In this document: positions 61,011 to 64,000 of the stretch, piece by piece
Numbering within the stretch: the stretch's first letter is position 1
Layout: each line of letters begins with the position of its first letter
Assembly: GCA_016190245.1 (NCBI GenBank)
Contig: JACPQY010000060.1
Location: forward strand, 112,443-176,442
Direction: 5' to 3'
Source: Nitrospirota bacterium
GTDB taxonomy: Bacteria > JACPQY01
Length of the DNA: 64,000 nucleotides
Notes under the pieces: generated by a model
The model's database searches: none
The model's input: the letters and a program-made list of their open reading frames with translations, nothing else
Told to the model about the DNA's origin: nothing
Program-made: the position numbers and the translations under genes

Positions 61011-62375
61011 ATGGATCCGAACGCCGGGCAGCCCTCCGTCCCTCAGAGCCGCGAGGCCGAGGCGATGGTGCTGGGAGCCATCCTCAAGAGCGCGGATCTG
61101 TTCTATCGTGTGCAAGACCTTCTCAAGGCGGACGACTTCTACTCCGCCGCCCACATGAGGGTCTTCGAGACCATCTGCGAAATGATGGACCGGACCCGGG
61201 AGATCGATTACTTCACCCTGAGCGAGGCGCTCAAACGCAAAGGGATCCTCGAAGAAGTGGGCGGGATGTCCTACATCGCCGAACTGGAAGACCTTGTGCC
61301 GGCCAAGATGAATGTCGAGGAGTACGCGCGGATCATCCGAGAAAAGGCCGTGCTTCGGAGGGTGATCGACACGGTTACGCGAGTCCTTCAGCAGGCCCAC
61401 GGGGAAGTGGAGGACGTGGAAAAGTTCGTGGACGAGACGGAACAGCTCATTTTCCGAGTGACGCAGAACGACCTCCACGCCCGGACCAAGCCGATGAAGG
61501 ACCTCGTCAAGGACTACCTGAAGAAGCTCGAGACGGTCTCGAAAGACCCGGCGAGCCTGCAGGGCATCCCCAGCGGGTTCGCCGATCTGGATCACCTGAC
61601 GCACGGCTTCCAGCCCGGGGACCTTATTATTGTGGCGGGGCGCCCTTCGATGGGGAAGACGAGCTTCTGCCTCAACATGGCCGCGCACGCGGCCTTCCGC
61701 GCCCGCCGGCCGGTGATGGTGTTCACCCTCGAGATGTCGGCGGAACTCCTCGTCATGCGGCTGTTCTCTTCCGAGGCGCGCGTGAATTCCATGGACCTCA
61801 GGCGGGCGCTCATCCCTCCGGAGGCGTGGGAGAAGCTGGCCGGTGTGGCGGGGCGCATCGCGCAAAGCCCGATGGAAATCGAGGACTCCGGCCATCTCAA
61901 CGTGCGCGAGATCCGCTCGCGCTGCCGCCGTCTGAGAGCCGAGAAGAGGCTGGACCTCATTCTCATCGACTACCTCCAGCTCCTCGGCGGGACCGGCGCG
62001 CCGGGCCGGGGGGGGCGAACGTCGGACCGGGAACGTGAGGTGGCGGAGATCTCGCGATCGCTGAAGACGCTGGCGAAGGAATTAGAGGTGCCGTGCGTGG
62101 CCGTCTCCCAACTCAACCGCCAGGTGGAGCAGCGCGAGAAGAAGAAACCGCAGCTCGCCGACCTGCGCGAGAGCGGCGCCATCGAGCAGGATGCGGACCT
62201 GATCCTTTTCCTCTATCGGCCCGGCTACTACAAGGAGACGCCGGACCCCCACGACAGGACAGTGGAGTTGGGCGTCGGGAAGAACCGTAACGGCCCGACG
62301 GGCGAGATCGAGCTGGCCTTTTTCCCGGAGTTCAATCGCTTCGAAAGCAAGGCGCAGGAGACCGAGGTTTTCTAG
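61011..62375 (+). CDS. dnaB: Replicative DNA helicase
   Basis: 454 residues. The N-terminal DnaG-interaction domain (SREAEAMVLGAILKSADLF) is followed by the RecA-like core with Walker A AGRPSMGKTSF, FTLEMSAELLVMRLF, Walker B LILIDYLQLL, QLNRQVEQREKKKPQLADL, RESGAIEQDADLILFLYRP and KNRNGPTGEIEL. No intein. It unwinds DNA at the fork. Last in the rpsF cluster. Confidence 0.97.
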   Translation: MDPNAGQPSVPQSREAEAMVLGAILKSADLFYRVQDLLKADDFYSAAHMRVFETICEMMDRTREIDYFTLSEALKRKGILEEVGGMSYIAELEDLVPAKMNVEEYARIIREKAVLRRVIDTVTRVLQQAHGEVEDVEKFVDETEQLIFRVTQNDLHARTKPMKDLVKDYLKKLETVSKDPASLQGIPSGFADLDHLTHGFQPGDLIIVAGRPSMGKTSFCLNMAAHAAFRARRPVMVFTLEMSAELLVMRLFSSEARVNSMDLRRALIPPEAWEKLAGVAGRIAQSPMEIEDSGHLNVREIRSRCRRLRAEKRLDLILIDYLQLLGGTGAPGRGGRTSDREREVAEISRSLKTLAKELEVPCVAVSQLNRQVEQREKKKPQLADLRESGAIEQDADLILFLYRPGYYKETPDPHDRTVELGVGKNRNGPTGEIELAFFPEFNRFESKAQETEVF

Positions 62376-62393
62376 GAACGCCGGGTAGAACAG

Positions 62394-62456
62394 CGCGGGC
62401 TGCCTGCCCGCCGAAGTTCGTCCGCCGTGGCGGACTGGACAGGCGGGAAGCCCGCG
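62394..62456. repeat. Long compound palindrome after dnaB
   Basis: Outer arms CGCGGGCT (62394-62401) and AGCCCGCG (62449-62456), middle arms CCTGCCCGCC/GGCGGG and an inner core GTCCGCC-GT-GGCGGAC (62420-62435). It is the longest copy of the family that also appears inside the radical SAM gene at 3913-3942. No T-run follows; a Rho-independent terminator is unlikely. Confidence 0.65.
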
Positions 62457-62630
62457 GCTACCGGGGCTTGGAATCCGAGGTAGGCGCAGGCCATGTTGCA
62501 TGCCGCGCCATCCTGGGCGCGGCGACCTTGCATGGCCCCATGCCCTCCATGGCAAGGGGCTTTGAGCCTGCGTCCAGTACGCGCCAGACAATCACCATGA
62601 CGCTCCGGGGCGGCTGCGGACGGCCCCGCA

Positions 62631-63266
62631 TCAGGGCGCGGGCGCAACGGAGGGGTGATAGAGGATGTCGTCTGTGGTGTCCGGCTGTGCGTCGGGGCCG
62701 GCGCTGAAGAGCGAAAAGCCGGACTCGGTTTTTCGGTAAACCAGCGGTCGGCCCCACGCATCGAGAGCGCGTTTCCGCTCGATCGGATCGTCAGTCGGCG
62801 AGACCTCGTCGAGGGTTTCAGGGTAGGCGCCGTGCTCGGCGTGGTACGCTTCGATTCGCTCGATGACCCGGCCGGCGGCGCTGGCAGGATCTTCGTCAAC
62901 GCGCATTGACCTGCGGCCCATGAAGAATGCCCCCACGGCAACGAGGAGTGCGATGATCCCGATCGGCACGACCACGAAGGGGAGGTAGGCGGACAGGGCA
63001 AGCCGGTGCGTCTCCAAGGCATGGCCGTCGACCACTGTGGCTGAAGGCGGCGCCGCCTCGCGCCGGGCGCGGGCGAGGCGGTAGGCGTCTACGACCGACC
63101 AAATCCAGACGGCCACCGAGCCGACAAGGCCGACAGGCCTGAGCAGGAGACCGGGGAGAACGCTCCCGAGCAGAAAGGCGAAACCGCGTCCCCACGCGCC
63201 GAGGTAGAGATGGCCCAGGCCGGGAAGGAGGAGTGCCAGCAGGACCGCAAGAAAAGGATCTTTCAT
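62631..63266 (-). CDS. Membrane protein with pseudopilin-like C-terminal domain
   Basis: 211 residues. Two hydrophobic segments at the N-terminus (FLAVLLALLLPGLGHLYLGAW, in part; GFAFLLGSVLPGLLLR) resemble TM2-type proteins. A further helix at about residues 94-117 precedes a soluble domain with AYHAEHGAYPETLDEVSP, DAWGRPLVYRKTESGFSLFSAGPD, the pattern of the GspG/pseudopilin C-terminal domain. It starts 3 bases after lemA. Function unknown. Confidence 0.75.
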   Translation of the reverse strand: MKDPFLAVLLALLLPGLGHLYLGAWGRGFAFLLGSVLPGLLLRPVGLVGSVAVWIWSVVDAYRLARARREAAPPSATVVDGHALETHRLALSAYLPFVVVPIGIIALLVAVGAFFMGRRSMRVDEDPASAAGRVIERIEAYHAEHGAYPETLDEVSPTDDPIERKRALDAWGRPLVYRKTESGFSLFSAGPDAQPDTTDDILYHPSVAPAP

Positions 63267-63269
63267 CGG

Positions 63270-63845
63270 TCAGAATTTCACTTCTGGAACTTCCTTCTTC
63301 TCCTCAGGAACCTCGTAGTAGGGGAACGCGGTGGCCCCCAGCCACGAGCCGACCATGTTGGCCGGGAATCGCCGGAGCATCGTGTTGTACCCCTGAACCG
63401 AATCGTTGTATCGCTTGCGTTCCACCGCGATCCGGTTCTCCGTGCCCGCCAGCTCGTCCTGGAGTTGGGTGAAGTTCTGATTCGCCTTGAGGTCGGGGTA
63501 GCGCTCAACGATCACCAGCAATCTCGACAGGGCCGAAGAGAGTTCGTTGGCGGCCTTGATCTTTTCGCCGATCGTGGCGGCGCCGCCGAGCTTGGCGCGA
63601 GACTCCGCAATCCCGGTAAAGATCTCCTTCTCGTGAGCGGCGTATCCCTTGACCGTGTTGACGAGGTTCGGGATCAGGTCGCTGCGCCGCTGGAGCACGT
63701 TTTCGACCTGGGCCCACTGGCTCTTGACCACCTCCTCGGCGGTGACGAAGCGGTTGCGCACCGAGACGACGTAGCCGCAGCCGCCGATGCCGAGCGCGGC
63801 AATCAGCCCGATGGTGATGAGAGCGATGACCCAGCCCTTTTTCAT
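63270..63845 (-). CDS. lemA: LemA family protein
   Basis: 191 residues. A basic start and one membrane helix (VIALITIGLIAALGIGGCGYV, in part) lead to the helical LemA domain: QWAQVENVLQRRSDLIPNLV, NTVKGYAAHEKEIF, VIVERYPDLKANQNF, ELAGTENRIAVERKRYND, then YNTMLRRFPANMVGSWLG. Starts after AGGAGG. Function of the family is poorly known. Normal length. Confidence 0.93.
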   Translation of the reverse strand: MKKGWVIALITIGLIAALGIGGCGYVVSVRNRFVTAEEVVKSQWAQVENVLQRRSDLIPNLVNTVKGYAAHEKEIFTGIAESRAKLGGAATIGEKIKAANELSSALSRLLVIVERYPDLKANQNFTQLQDELAGTENRIAVERKRYNDSVQGYNTMLRRFPANMVGSWLGATAFPYYEVPEEKKEVPEVKF

Positions 63846-63857
63846 GGTGGACCTCCT

Positions 63858-64000
63858 AACTTCAATCGGGAATCGTGAATCGCAAATCGCGACTCGTCAA
63901 CAGGGTGCCAACTCCATGCTCCCATCCCCGATGCCGGCTGCATCTGAGACTTCTCTGTCCCGCTGTTCACGATTCTCGATTCACGACTCTTACCATCTTC
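63858..64000. repeat. Inverted pair of heptamer tracts upstream of lemA
   Basis: Units of 7 bases (ATCGGGA, ATCGTGA, ATCGCAA, ATCGCGA) at 63863-63899 and roughly complementary units (TTCACGA, TTCTCGA, TTCACGA) at 63968-63990 face each other across about 70 bases. No gene is seen from 63846 to the window end. Confidence 0.55.

Overview
The window is GC-rich (by eye about 62-65%) chromosomal DNA from a free-living, flagellated, double-membrane bacterium. Lipoprotein signal sequences, a MltD-like transglycosylase, a caspase-like/WD40 lipoprotein and the rpsF-ssb-rpsR-DUF2232-rplI-dnaB order suggest an uncultivated relative of the former Deltaproteobacteria (Myxococcota/Desulfobacterota/Bdellovibrionota and neighbours). 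That placement is an inference; there is no rRNA gene to settle it.

Layout. 1-5.6 kb: a metalloid/phosphate-type cluster made of the tail of an unknown gene, a PiT phosphate permease, a three-part PqqD/radical SAM-SPASM/ArsM-like methyltransferase fusion and a mercuric-reductase-like flavoprotein. 5.7-10.1 kb: glycogen debranching enzyme facing trehalose synthesis (otsA-otsB). 10.2-18.3 kb: a regulator with two MerR-type DNA-binding segments, followed by an operon for a thiolase-fold protein without thiolase cysteines, a DUF35 partner, two unequal acyl-CoA dehydrogenases, an alcohol and an aldehyde dehydrogenase and a flavin reductase. It resembles steroid side-chain (igr-type) operons. 18.4-27.2 kb: accessory region with two small overlapping ORFs, a CapA-like phosphoesterase, a DUF3160 protein that looks frameshifted from its membrane anchor, a VapBC pair and a large Cys/Asp-rich lipoprotein. 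27.2-33.9 kb: hydrolase, gyrA, SDR, an unknown protein, and accB-accC on the opposite strand. 34-36.1 kb: RNase P RNA, RNase HI, a COG1579 zinc-ribbon protein, a tRNA-Ile with a UAU anticodon and a MITE-like inverted repeat.

36.2-39.8 kb: dnaG-rpoD. 40.1-52.5 kb: one long flagellar operon (motA-motB-motB-fliL-M-N-O-P-Q-R-flhB-flhA-flhF-fliA) behind a near-consensus sigma-70 promoter. 52.5-58.3 kb: a small unknown gene, a lytic transglycosylase, a WD40/caspase lipoprotein, a DUF4258/DUF2283 pair and a DUF4384 lipoprotein. 58.4-62.4 kb: ribosomal proteins S6, S18 and L9 with SSB, DUF2232 and DnaB. 62.6-63.8 kb: a membrane protein and LemA.

Three genome-wide habits stand out. Several genes appear to have leaderless mRNAs, with a -10 element ending 6-8 bases before the start codon. 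Short GGCGGA/TCCGCC palindromes are scattered between genes, inside reading frames and in rnpB. Tandem heptamer tracts occur in intergenic gaps. The leading candidates for undescribed biology are the PqqD-radical SAM-ArsM fusion locus and the igr-like operon with a degenerate thiolase.
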